Part shown: piece by piece, positions 35,392 to 44,309 of the stretch | How the letters are laid out: every line of letters begins with the position of its first letter | Position numbering within the stretch: position 1 is the first letter of the stretch | Assembly: GCF_900454685.1 (NCBI RefSeq) | Contig: NZ_UATM01000032.1 | Coordinates: forward strand, 1,550,001-1,614,000 | Length of the DNA stretch: 64,000 nt | Reading direction: 5' to 3' | DNA from: Peptoniphilus harei | GTDB taxonomy: Bacteria > Bacillota > Clostridia > Tissierellales > Peptoniphilaceae | Program-made: the position numbers and the translations under genes | The notes under the pieces: generated by a model | The model's input: only the letters and a program-made list of their open reading frames with translations | Told to the model about the DNA's origin: nothing | Databases searched by the model: none

Positions 35392-36735
35392 TTATCTCTT
35401 GTTAGTTCTTCTCCAGATATTCATTTTTTCTGCTTCCTTGATTAGGTCATCCCTAAATTCTGGTGCAGCTATGTTAATGATACCTTCTGCTCTTTGCCAA
35501 GTTGATTGGCCCTTGCAGTTGAACTTACCATATTCAGTTACAAGCCAGTGAGTGTTAGGTCTTGCAGCTGTAATAGCTGAGAATGTTTCAAAGTTTGGAA
35601 CAATTCTTGATTCTTCTTTTCCTGTCTTCTTGTTCATAAATTTAGAAGATAGACAGATGAAGGATTTACCACCCTTAGATAGGTAAGCACCTAGTACGAA
35701 GTCAAGTTGTCCACCTGCTCCAGAAATATGTTTAATTCCTGAAGATTCAGAACTTACTTGGCCAAACAAGTCAACGTTTACTGCGTTGTTAATAGAAACA
35801 AAGTTATCAAGTTGTGCAATTACTCTTGCATCGTTAGTATAAGATGTTGGTGCTGCCATACATGCTGAGTTACCATCAATGTAGTCATACATTTCTTGAG
35901 AACCAGCTGCAAATCCATAAGCTTGTCTAAATCTGTCGATGTTTTTCTTAGCTCCAGTAAGTTTACCCTTCTTAGCCATTTCAACAAATCCATCAACATA
36001 CATTTCTGTGTGAACTCCAAGGTCCTTTAAATCAGAATCAGCAATTAGAGATCCAACAGCGTTTGGCATTCCACCAATACCTAGTTGAAGTGTAGCTCCA
36101 TTAGGAATTTCTTCTACAATTAATTCTGCAACTTTTTTATCAACTTCACCAAAAGATCCCTTAGGAAGTGCTGCAATGTCAGGATTATCTCCTTCTATAA
36201 TGTAGTCAACATCCTTGATGTTAATTTCGTGTTCAAATCCACCAAGTCCTCTTGGCATCTTTTCGTTAATTTCTATTACAACCTTGTCTGCTGTTTCAAT
36301 AACAGCCATTAGGTGAGAGGCACTAAGTCCAAAGTTAAAGTTACCGTGTTTATCCATTGGAGGTGTAACAATAACTGCTACGTCTACTTTACAGTTTTCT
36401 CTGTACCATCTAGGTAGTTCAGAATATCTTAATGGAATATAAAATCCACCTAGAGTTGTGTTAATTCTCTTTCTGTCTGGTCCACCAGCGTGCCAAGAAT
36501 TCCATACAACTTTTTCACCTTCTGGATCCTTTTTAAATACTTCTGGTTCCCAAAGAAGTACTCCACCTCTTAAATAAATTTCATTTAATTCATCAAGTCT
36601 TTCAGCAAGAGCCTTATCAAAAGCAACTGGTGTACTAACACCCCATGCGTAGTCAACCCACATATTGTCTTTTACTAGGCCAGCAGCTTCTTTAGCCGTA
36701 ATTAACTTGTCCTTATAATCCTTAGAATAGTCCAT
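35392..36735 (-). CDS. Acetyl-CoA hydrolase/transferase family, probably butyryl-CoA:acetate CoA-transferase
   Basis: 447 residues, the length of clostridial butyryl-CoA:acetate and 4-hydroxybutyrate CoA-transferases. Recognisable blocks are [33 protein letters not shown] (the catalytic glutamate is expected here) and [18 protein letters not shown]. The last block closely matches the But type, which would finish butyrate formation by moving CoA to acetate; the related 4-hydroxybutyrate enzyme cannot be excluded. ATG start with TTAAGGAGGAAAT. It lies 20 bases after the helicase gene, so it is probably co-transcribed with it and with arsR. Confidence 0.88.
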   Translation of the reverse strand: MDYSKDYKDKLITAKEAAGLVKDNMWVDYAWGVSTPVAFDKALAERLDELNEIYLRGGVLLWEPEVFKKDPEGEKVVWNSWHAGGPDRKRINTTLGGFYIPLRYSELPRWYRENCKVDVAVIVTPPMDKHGNFNFGLSASHLMAVIETADKVVIEINEKMPRGLGGFEHEINIKDVDYIIEGDNPDIAALPKGSFGEVDKKVAELIVEEIPNGATLQLGIGGMPNAVGSLIADSDLKDLGVHTEMYVDGFVEMAKKGKLTGAKKNIDRFRQAYGFAAGSQEMYDYIDGNSACMAAPTSYTNDARVIAQLDNFVSINNAVNVDLFGQVSSESSGIKHISGAGGQLDFVLGAYLSKGGKSFICLSSKFMNKKTGKEESRIVPNFETFSAITAARPNTHWLVTEYGKFNCKGQSTWQRAEGIINIAAPEFRDDLIKEAEKMNIWRRTNKR

Positions 36736-36755
36736 ATTTCCTCCTTAAATATAAA

Positions 36756-39689
36756 TTATAAATAATCCCTTAATAGCTTGTGAGACCTTATAAAATTAAT
36801 GTAATCTAAAAATTCATCCATTACTTCTTTATATTTTTCTTCACTTGTCTCTACAAGTATTTTATTTTTACCCCTTAGGTCAAATATATATGCAGCTTTC
36901 ACTTTAACTTTATATAGCTTTTCATAGATTGCCGAATAAAGTATTAATTGTTTTTCATAAGTCTTCTTTAACTCCTCTTCATCGAGGGTACTAGTTTTGA
37001 AATCAACAATAAAATATTCGCCATTTATTTTTATGACTTGGTCAATGTAACCCTTTACAAGGAATCCTTCTAAGTCGTAGTAAAATAAAAGCTCTTTATC
37101 TATTATAACCTTTTCTTCCATTTCTAGATAGTTCAAAGCTAGTTTTCTTGAAATATTTAATTTTTCTTCTGTCAAACCTTCTTCATAATATGTGAAAATT
37201 TCTTTTAAGTCTTCATCAATATTTTTATCTTCTAGTAAGCTTTGGTCTCCACCATACTTATAGGCGAAGAAGTGAATAATATTTCCCAGAGTCTTGGGGT
37301 CCATAGCTTGACCCTTTCCTTGACCCATGGTGTAGTTATCAATGCCCAAGAAATATTTGTAATAAAAATCCTTCTTGCTTCTGTCGAAATTAATGAAGTC
37401 TGTGACTGTATAATACTCCCTAATCCTATTGTCAAACTTTAGGTCTAGATTAAGAGGTAAATAATTCTTTTCTTCTTCTTTTACTTCTAAGTTTGAAAAT
37501 TCATATTCTTTTAGGCCTGAAAGATCTCCCAGAAGTAAAAAATAAGATCCAGCTCTTGCCTTTTCTAAATTACCAAATAAAATTAATTCCTTTTTTGCCC
37601 TAGTCATTGCGACATATAGGACCCTAATTTCTTCTTCCTCATCAATTGTCCTTAACTTATTAGATATCTCCCTATAGGAATAATTTGAAAGTTTAGAATT
37701 AATTCCAAGCCCCAAGTCCTTGTCCACAAGAATTCTATTTGTCTTTCCATATTTTTTTCCCTTATCCATGTGGGATATTATCAGCCCATCAAACTCAAGA
37801 CCCTTAGACTTGTGAATTGTTAAGAGATTAATCCCATCTTCAAGGTCTTCAAAGGTCATGGAAGAAATTTGTCTTTCAAAAGACCTGTAGTCCTTGGAAT
37901 TATTTTCCACAAAATCTCTTGCTAGATCCTTAAAATTATAAATATATTCCCAATCAATTTCCCTTAAAGTTCCAAGACCATAAAAATAATTCATTATCTC
38001 TTCAATTACTTCATCAAGCATGAGGTAAGATGATTTTTCTCTTGTGTCTTTTATAAAGTTTAAAAATTCTTTTATATTTTTATCTGTGGACTTGTAAGCT
38101 AATAGGTCCTCTGAATTATCAATTCCTTGGTTTAAAATCTCAATTAGATCTTTGAAATCAAAATCCAAGAGATTGGAGTTAAAAAGAGACAAAAAATTTA
38201 AAAAGTCTTTTGGACTATAAATTGCAGATAAAATATTTTTAATAAGCCTCAAGACTTCAATCTCGTCAAGCCTTCTCTCACCCTTGTTAAATTTTATCTC
38301 GCCTTGGGATAAAATTTTTCCAATTTCATCTATTTGAGCATTGGATCTTGAAAGGATGGCAATGTCTTTTGCATCATATTTTTTTAATAAGTCCTTAACT
38401 AAATCAAGGAGCTCAGCATATTCAGGGGTGTTGTAGAGATAAACTCCTCCCCCATAATTGTTGAAGGATTCCATCTCGTCATAGGGCTCAATTAAGTCCT
38501 TAAATTTTTCATTTACAAAGTGGATAATCTCTTCATCAGACCTATAGTTCTTGTTCATTAAAAGGGTCTCTCCCCTTTTTTCAATGTCTTCTGAAAAAGA
38601 AAAGTAAGATGATAGGTCTGTCCCCCTGAAGGCATAGATGGACTGCTTGGGGTCACCAACTATAAATATGTTGGAAGAAGAAAAGACGCGTATAATGTCA
38701 TTTTGGATCTCGTTTGTATCTTGGTATTCATCAACTAATATGTAGGAATACTTTTCTATCAATTCACTTTTTACAATTGGATTTTTTAAAAGTATATGAC
38801 AGTAAAAAATTATATCGTCATAATCTAGGCCCCTAATTTCTTCTTTAGATTCTTTATAAATTCTGTCTATTGACTTTAAAATTTTTATAATAATTTCGTA
38901 GTAAGCTTTGTTATTATCTTCTAAACCTTTTTTTAACTCTTGAATGAGATCTTTTATCTCTAGAATTTTATCATTTTCTTTTTTTGAACTACCAAGATTT
39001 TCTTCTATTTCACTTAAAACTTCGCCATCAAAGGACACAAGGTCTCTTAAATTTTCAATATTAGAATCATAAAATCCCTTAAACTTCTTTCCACTAACTT
39101 GCCTATATTCATCTAAAAGATTAATTAAGTCTTGGAAGGTCTTTTCTGATGTATCAAAGTTCAAAGATTTCTTTAAAATATCATCAAAATCTAAATTATT
39201 ATTTTTAAAATCTCCATAAAGATTTATAAAATTATTTACTTCTTCAAAGGGTGATGTTTTAAAATCTAATAGGTAATCCTTAAATTTTTCATCTTCAATC
39301 TCATTTAAACTTTCCTTAACGGCTTCTTCCAAAAGATAAGCAGACTCTCCATCATCAAGAATCTTAAATTTTGGATTTATGCCTAAAATATAAGAATAGG
39401 ATTCCACTATCTCGAGAGCAAAGGAGTGGATAGTCATTATGTTAAGGTCCTTATCTTCATAATCTATCCTATTTAAAACAAGGTCTTTTGAAATCCTAGC
39501 TCGCATTTCTTCTGCAGCTTTTTTAGTAAAAGTTATAGCAAGAACTCTTAGGGGTTTGACTTTATTTTTTACAATATTAATAAACCTATTGGTGAGAACC
39601 CTGGTCTTACCAGTACCGGCTCCCGCCATTAGGTTTACATCTTTGTCTAGAGTTGTGACAGCTTTTTTTTGAACTTCACTTAGTTCCAT
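36756..39689 (-). CDS. UvrD/RecB-like helicase with C-terminal nuclease domain (AddA-like)
   Basis: 977 residues. Superfamily 1 helicase motifs in order: AGAGTGKTRVLTNR near residues 22-35, LVDEYQDTNEIQ, VGDPKQSIYAFRG, LTIHKSKGLEFDGLI and YVAMTRAKKEL. A RecB-type PD-(D/E)XK nuclease ends the protein (GYIDQVIKINGEYFIVDFKTS). This is the layout of AddA, the Bacillota double-strand break resection helicase-nuclease, though somewhat shorter than the usual ~1200 residues, and no AddB gene lies next to it. ATG start with AAAAGGTGTTTTT. Preceded by arsR (14-base gap). Confidence 0.88.
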   Translation of the reverse strand: MELSEVQKKAVTTLDKDVNLMAGAGTGKTRVLTNRFINIVKNKVKPLRVLAITFTKKAAEEMRARISKDLVLNRIDYEDKDLNIMTIHSFALEIVESYSYILGINPKFKILDDGESAYLLEEAVKESLNEIEDEKFKDYLLDFKTSPFEEVNNFINLYGDFKNNNLDFDDILKKSLNFDTSEKTFQDLINLLDEYRQVSGKKFKGFYDSNIENLRDLVSFDGEVLSEIEENLGSSKKENDKILEIKDLIQELKKGLEDNNKAYYEIIIKILKSIDRIYKESKEEIRGLDYDDIIFYCHILLKNPIVKSELIEKYSYILVDEYQDTNEIQNDIIRVFSSSNIFIVGDPKQSIYAFRGTDLSSYFSFSEDIEKRGETLLMNKNYRSDEEIIHFVNEKFKDLIEPYDEMESFNNYGGGVYLYNTPEYAELLDLVKDLLKKYDAKDIAILSRSNAQIDEIGKILSQGEIKFNKGERRLDEIEVLRLIKNILSAIYSPKDFLNFLSLFNSNLLDFDFKDLIEILNQGIDNSEDLLAYKSTDKNIKEFLNFIKDTREKSSYLMLDEVIEEIMNYFYGLGTLREIDWEYIYNFKDLARDFVENNSKDYRSFERQISSMTFEDLEDGINLLTIHKSKGLEFDGLIISHMDKGKKYGKTNRILVDKDLGLGINSKLSNYSYREISNKLRTIDEEEEIRVLYVAMTRAKKELILFGNLEKARAGSYFLLLGDLSGLKEYEFSNLEVKEEEKNYLPLNLDLKFDNRIREYYTVTDFINFDRSKKDFYYKYFLGIDNYTMGQGKGQAMDPKTLGNIIHFFAYKYGGDQSLLEDKNIDEDLKEIFTYYEEGLTEEKLNISRKLALNYLEMEEKVIIDKELLFYYDLEGFLVKGYIDQVIKINGEYFIVDFKTSTLDEEELKKTYEKQLILYSAIYEKLYKVKVKAAYIFDLRGKNKILVETSEEKYKEVMDEFLDYINFIRSHKLLRDYL

Positions 39690-39703
39690 AAAAACACCTT
39701 TTA

Positions 39704-39985
39704 TTACTTAGTGAAAAGTGCACTAGCTAGCTTCAAAATAAATTCATTTTCAACCTTATAATAAATCTCTGTTCCATTTCTTCTTGATATTAAAACACCA
39801 GCCCTCCTAAGCTTGCCTAGGTGAGACGAAACAGTTGGTTGTGGAATATGAAATTTTTCTTGTAGTGATCCCACATTAGAAGGACCATTATCGATTAAAC
39901 TCTTTATAATCTTTAGCCTAATTGGATGGGCCATGACCTTTAAAACCTCAGCAGTATTCTCAAGGTTGTCATTTTTGGTTTTCAT
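39704..39985 (-). CDS. ArsR-family transcription regulator
   Basis: 93-residue winged-helix protein: VLKVMAHPIRLKIIKSL, recognition helix region IPQPTVSSHLGKLRRAGVLISRR, wing NGTEIYYKV. There is no cysteine at all, so the classical ArsR/CadC cysteine metal site is absent and the inducer is unknown. ATG start behind GGAGGCAAAAA. First gene of arsR-helicase-CoA-transferase; it may repress its own operon. Confidence 0.9.
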   Translation of the reverse strand: MKTKNDNLENTAEVLKVMAHPIRLKIIKSLIDNGPSNVGSLQEKFHIPQPTVSSHLGKLRRAGVLISRRNGTEIYYKVENEFILKLASALFTK

Positions 39986-40042
39986 TTTTTGCCTCCAAGC
40001 ATATATTTATTTTTCTTTATTGGTAATTACTTTACTATAGTT

Positions 40043-40071
40043 AGATTATGTAATTTTTATGAATTTGTCAA
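40043..40071 (-). promoter_or_regulatory. Promoter of the arsR-helicase-CoA-transferase unit
   Basis: -35 TTGACA (40071-40066), 17-base spacer, -10 TAATCT (40048-40043). The palindrome ACTATAGT lies just downstream at about 40034-40041, at the predicted start of transcription, a possible site for the ArsR protein. Confidence 0.75.
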
Positions 40072-40148
40072 TAGTTTTTGTATAAATATAAATTATGAAA
40101 ATATTTCCATTAGCTTAAAATACAATTCTAACATTGTACTTTTTTACA

Positions 40149-40176
40149 AAAAAAATAAGGCCCATGACCTTATTTT
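40149..40176 (-). terminator. Terminator after argH
   Basis: Minus strand AATAAGG-7 bases-CCTTATT followed by T8, a few bases after the argH stop. Confidence 0.88.
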
Positions 40177-40182
40177 AAAAAT

Positions 40183-41553
40183 TTATATATTTAATGATTT
40201 TTTTAGATTTTCAATTTGAACAGTGACTGCTTCTTCAGCTGGTCCTCCATAAACTTTTCTATTTTTTAAAGAATTTTCAATTTCTATAAAGTTATAAAGA
40301 TCTTCTTCAAAAATCTTGTTAAAATTCTTATATTTTTCAAGAGAAATTTCTTCTAATTTTAAATTTTCTTCTATAGCATAATTCACGATTTTACCAACTA
40401 AGTCATAGGCTTCTCTAAAGGCAAGTCCCTTTAGGACCAAATAGTCTGCTAAGTCTGTGGCATTTAAGAATCCTTTTTCTGCTGAATCTCTCATCTTATC
40501 CTTGTTTAGTTCGAGGCTTTCAATAATTCCCTTCATAATTTTTAATGAAGAAGAAGTCGTCTTTACTGAGTCAAATAAGGCTTCCTTATCTTCTTGAAAG
40601 TCCTTATTGTAGGCTAATGGCGTTCCCTTTAAAATTGTAAAAACTGTTATTAAATCTCCAAAAGTCCTTCCACTCTTTCCCCTTATTAATTCTGCCATAT
40701 CGGGATTTTTCTTTTGAGGCATTATAGATGACCCTGTAGAAAATTTGCCAGAAAACTTAATATAATCATATTCACTAGATGAAAAATAAATTAATTCTTC
40801 GCAGAGTCTTGATAGGTGGGTCATAATAAGAGAGTTGTTAAATAAAATCTCAAGAACATAGTCCCTATCTGAAACTGAATCCATGGAGTTCTCTGTGGGC
40901 TTTTTAAATCCCAAGATTTCACTAGTCATAAACCTATCTATGTCGAAACTTGTTGTGGTAAGGGCACAAGATCCTAAGGGATTCTCATCTATTCTAAGAA
41001 GACTATTGTTTAACCTCTCAATATCTCTTTTAAACATCTGACCATAGGCAAGGATATAATGAGCAAAGCTAGTAACTTGTGCATGTTGCATGTGGGTAAA
41101 GCCTGGCATTATTGTGTTTTTGTTTTCCTCAGCAAGTGAAATGATTGCTTTTATAAGATTTTTTAAATCCTTATTAATTTCAGCTAAAACTTTCTTAGAA
41201 TATAACTTAAGGTCTAGGGCACACTGGTCATTTCTAGATCTTGCAGTGTGAAGCTTCTTACCCACACTGCCCACTCTTTTTGTCAGTTCATTTTCCACAA
41301 AAGAATGAATATCTTCTTCCTTTAAATCTATTTCAAGTTTTTTAGACTTTATTTCTTCTAAAATATTTTTTAGTTCACTAGCTATAATTTCAAAGTCTTC
41401 TTGGCCAATTATTCCTTTTTTACTCAACATCTCAACATGAGCAAGTGAACCAGTGATGTCTTCTTCGAATAAAATTTTATCAAAATCTATTGACTTATTA
41501 AATTCATGAGTAAATTCTTCCAGTCCTTCTAAATGAGATCCCCATAAATACAT
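40183..41553 (-). CDS. argH: Argininosuccinate lyase
   Basis: Last step of arginine synthesis: argininosuccinate to arginine and fumarate. 456 residues from ATG 41553 (MYLWGSHLEGLEEF), behind AAAGGAGTTTAAT. Family blocks HTARSRNDQCALDL, MPGFTHMQHAQ, DSVSDRDYVLE and the signature loop GSSIMPQKKNPD are intact. It starts 1 base after the argG stop, with its ribosome binding site inside argG, so its translation would normally depend on ribosomes finishing argG. Confidence 0.97.
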   Translation of the reverse strand: MYLWGSHLEGLEEFTHEFNKSIDFDKILFEEDITGSLAHVEMLSKKGIIGQEDFEIIASELKNILEEIKSKKLEIDLKEEDIHSFVENELTKRVGSVGKKLHTARSRNDQCALDLKLYSKKVLAEINKDLKNLIKAIISLAEENKNTIMPGFTHMQHAQVTSFAHYILAYGQMFKRDIERLNNSLLRIDENPLGSCALTTTSFDIDRFMTSEILGFKKPTENSMDSVSDRDYVLEILFNNSLIMTHLSRLCEELIYFSSSEYDYIKFSGKFSTGSSIMPQKKNPDMAELIRGKSGRTFGDLITVFTILKGTPLAYNKDFQEDKEALFDSVKTTSSSLKIMKGIIESLELNKDKMRDSAEKGFLNATDLADYLVLKGLAFREAYDLVGKIVNYAIEENLKLEEISLEKYKNFNKIFEEDLYNFIEIENSLKNRKVYGGPAEEAVTVQIENLKKSLNI

Positions 41554-41554
41554 A

Positions 41555-42776
41555 TTAAACTCCTTTATTGATCTTAGCTTCAACTAGGCTTGCTAGTGAA
41601 TAGAGGTTTATAAATCCATCTGCATCCTTGTGAGAGAATAAATCTTCTGCCCCATCGCCAAAGGAAGCTAAGTCTTCGCTATAAAGTGATTTGTCTGCTT
41701 CTACTCCTGCTGGTATAATATTTCCCTTGTAAAGTTTTAATTTCACCTTACCTGTAACATTTTTTGTGATTTCATTTCCAAAAGCCAAAAGTCCCTTGAT
41801 AGAATTTGAATACCACTTTCCATCATAAACTAAATCGGCAAACTTTATAGAAAGATAGTCTTTTAAGTGGGCTGAGTCCTTATCAAGAGTAATAGATTCA
41901 AGAATTTCTAGAGCCTTATAAAGGATAGCTCCACCTGGATTTTCATAAACTCCACGACTCTTCATGCCAACTAGACGATTTTCTACAATGTCATCAATTC
42001 CAATTCCATTTTCTCCACCAATTTTATTTAAGTAATTTAAAATTTCTGCAGGTGTCATTTCCTTGCCATTTATTTTTTTTTGCTTCGGCAGCTTCAAATT
42101 CAATTTCCACATCGCAAACTTCATCCTTTGCCTTCATTGGAGATACAGACAGTTCTAAAATTTTGTCGTAGTCTGGGAAGTTTTTTGGATTTTCAAGGTC
42201 TAAGCCTTCGTGAGACAAGTGCATAATATTTAAATCCTTTGAATAGTTTGTCTCCCTTGATATTTTAAGTGGAATATTGTGGGCTTCTGCATAGTCAATT
42301 TCTTCTTCACGAGATTTTATGTCCCAAATTCTCCAAGGTGCAATTATTGGCATATCTGGAGCAAAATGTTTAATCCCCATTTCAAAACGAATTTGATCAT
42401 TTCCCTTTCCTGTACAGCCGTGGCAAATTGCATCGCAATTTTCTTTTTCTGCAATTTCAACTAGGGACTTTGCTATAAGAGGTCTTGCTGTTGCAGTTCC
42501 CAAGAGATAATTTTTTTCATACTTTGCACCCATTTTTATAGTTGGAAATACAAAATCTTTTACATATTCTTCTACAAGATCAACTATATAAATCTTCGAA
42601 GCTCCTGTTTTAATAGCCTTCTCTTCTAGGCCTTCAAGTTCTTTTTCTTGACCAACATTTCCCACTACTGCAATAACCTCACAATTATAATTTTCCTTTA
42701 ACCAAGGAATAATAATTGACGTATCAAGGCCACCTGAATATGCTAGAGCAATTTTTTTATAATTAGTTTTTTTCAT
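41555..42776 (-). pseudogene. argG: Argininosuccinate synthase, interrupted by a one-base frameshift
   Basis: ArgG joins citrulline and aspartate (ATP-dependent). The first part, from ATG 42776 behind GGAGGATAAAA, has the PP-loop [13 protein letters not shown] and [14 protein letters not shown]. It continues in frame to [11 protein letters not shown] near 42075 and then runs into a nonsense tail ending at about 42024. The expected continuation [20 protein letters not shown] to the end lies in another frame that stops at 41555. The break is in a run of nine A (minus strand, 42081-42073); eight A would restore one ~406-residue protein, the normal length. It could be a real inactivating mutation, an assembly error, or a site tolerated by transcriptional slippage. 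Behind an arginine T-box. Confidence 0.93.
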
Positions 42777-42843
42777 TTTTATCCTCCAAATTAAATCTTT
42801 AATATTACAACAGCTAACTTTGAGACTCAAAAAAAGTATAAAA

Positions 42844-43058
42844 AAATCGCCCCTATCAAGGGACGAAGAACGTGGTACCACCCAAATTTGTATATTTCTA
42901 TACCTCAAAAACTATAACGCATAACCGGGCAAATCTAAATATCGAGATGCCAGTTCCAAGCTCCTATTTCAAATTATCCTCCCTATTTTCTCCCAGCAAA
43001 CGAAAACTCTCTTTAAGTCTTGGATAATTTTACTTCGCTTTTCAAAACTTTTGATTTG
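42844..43058 (-). promoter_or_regulatory. Arginine T-box leader of argGH
   Basis: T-box sequence GGGTGGTACCACG (42871-42883 region) is followed by a terminator hairpin TCGTCCC / GGGGCGA and T7. In Stem I the helix AATTATCC / GGATAATT sits above an internal loop whose 5' side has AGTA; below it AAGC pairs with GCTT. The 3' side of the loop ends AATAGGA, so the codon followed by one purine and then the helix is AGG (42965-42963), arginine. Uncharged tRNA-Arg would favour read-through into argG. Confidence 0.85.
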
Positions 43059-43064
43059 TTTGAT

Positions 43065-43093
43065 ATCCTAGCAAGATAATTTTTGTTTGTCAA
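43065..43093 (-). promoter_or_regulatory. Promoter of the argGH leader
   Basis: -35 TTGACA (43093-43088), 17-base spacer, -10 TAGGAT (43070-43065). Confidence 0.85.
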
Positions 43094-43227
43094 GCATATT
43101 TTTAAAAAAATTTTGTAATTTATCAAGTTAAAATAATTCTATCTATTAAATGCAAAGAAAAATTAATTTTAAAATTTTTTGAATTTTATATCTCTCAAAA
43201 TATTTTTTAATTTTTTTATAAAAACTA

Positions 43228-43256
43228 TTGACAAAAATAATTTATCGTAGTAGAGT
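43228..43256 (+). promoter_or_regulatory. Promoter of the amino-acid ABC transporter leader
   Basis: -35 TTGACA (43228-43233), 17-base spacer, -10 TAGAGT (43251-43256). Divergent from the argGH promoter, about 135 bases away. Confidence 0.82.
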
Positions 43257-43262
43257 GTTCAG

Positions 43263-43476
43263 AAATCAATGAAGTGGACAAAAAGTATTTTCAGAAACTT
43301 TTTAGAGAGCAAGGTTAGGTGAAAGCTTGCAAGTGAAAGGAATATAATAGAACCACTGAGATTCTGTAAGGAAATTAGTATTTACAGAGGTTAACTGCCT
43401 TAAAGTTTTGAGATATCCAAAAGATAATTAGAGTGGTACCGCGGACTTCGCCTCTTTCATAGAGGCGATTTTTTTA
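43263..43476 (+). promoter_or_regulatory. Arginine T-box leader of the ABC transporter
   Basis: T-box AGAGTGGTACCGCGG (43430-43444) then a terminator TCGCCTCT-TTCAT-AGAGGCGA with T7. In Stem I GTGG (43274-43277) pairs with CCAC (43353-43356), AGTA lies on the 5' side of the specifier loop, and the distal part has the GAGAGC...GGTGAAAGC elements. The 3' side of the loop is AATAGAA directly before CCAC, giving specifier AGA (43349-43351), arginine, followed by A. The same reading frame of the fold gives AUC for ileS, which supports the method. Confidence 0.87.
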
Positions 43477-43492
43477 TTATGGAGGGAAAATT

Positions 43493-44302
43493 ATGAAAAA
43501 AATATTAAGTATATCAAGTCTTATTTTACTAGTATTAATATTCGGCCTTGTAATATTTTTTACTAAGTCCAAGGACATTTCTAATTCAAGATTAGATGAA
43601 ATAAAAAAATCAGGAAAAATCGTCATGGGTTGCAATGCAAACTACCCACCTTTCGAATTTCACAAAAATATAGATGACAAAGACGAAATCCTTGGCCTTG
43701 ATGTTTTTATTGGAAAGGAAATAGCAAAAGACCTTGGTGTTGAACTAGAAATTTCAGACATGGAATTTTCATCAGTTCTTGCAAGTCTAGATACAGGTGT
43801 TATTGATCTAGCTATCTCTGGAGTTTCAAAGACTCCTGAAAGAGAAAAGTCCATGGCCTTTTCAGATGTTTACTATGAACCTAAAAATTATTTATTAGTC
43901 AACAAAGAAAATCTTGGCAAGTACACTAAAGAAGATGATGTAAAAGACCTCACTATTGGAGTTCAAACTGCAACTAGCCAAGAAGATATTGGAAAAAATT
44001 TGGGCATTAAAAAGTTAGTGTCCTTACCTAAGACACCAGACCTAGTTGCCCAACTTGACAAGGGTCTTATTGATGGGATTATCGTAGAAAAATGTGTTGG
44101 CGATAATTATGAGCTTTCCAATGAAAATTTAAAAATTGAAGATTCTTTTTACTTTAAAGCTGAACTTCAAGGGACAGCCATTGGACTAAATAAAAATGAC
44201 ACAGAACTTTTAGACCAAGTTAATAAAACTCTAAAGAGATTAAAAGTTGAAGGTAAACTAGATGAATATTATCAAGAAGCCTTAGATTTATCTACAAAGT
44301 AG
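43493..44302 (+). CDS. Amino-acid ABC transporter substrate-binding protein (probably arginine)
   Basis: 269 residues of the family 3 (polar amino acid) binding proteins: VMGCNANYPPFEF, LGLDVFIGKEIAKDLG, DLAISGVSKTPEREKSMAFSD. The N-terminus has one hydrophobic segment (about residues 5-23) but no lipobox cysteine near it, so it is probably anchored by an uncleaved or normally cleaved signal rather than lipidated. ATG start with GGAGGGAAAATT. The Arg-specific T-box makes arginine (or a precursor) the likely ligand. First gene of a three-gene transporter. Confidence 0.92.
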   Translation: MKKILSISSLILLVLIFGLVIFFTKSKDISNSRLDEIKKSGKIVMGCNANYPPFEFHKNIDDKDEILGLDVFIGKEIAKDLGVELEISDMEFSSVLASLDTGVIDLAISGVSKTPEREKSMAFSDVYYEPKNYLLVNKENLGKYTKEDDVKDLTIGVQTATSQEDIGKNLGIKKLVSLPKTPDLVAQLDKGLIDGIIVEKCVGDNYELSNENLKIEDSFYFKAELQGTAIGLNKNDTELLDQVNKTLKRLKVEGKLDEYYQEALDLSTK

Positions 44303-44309
44303 GTGGACC

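Noticed and set aside
41555-42124. A separate short gene overlapping the end of argG
   Set aside because: Its sequence is the C-terminal third of ArgG; the apparent start codon region is only the frameshifted coding sequence read in the other frame.
43263-43476. Histidine T-box reading (CAC) for the transporter
   Set aside because: The CCAC bases pair with GTGG in the base helix; the codon position fixed by comparison with ileS falls on AGA instead.
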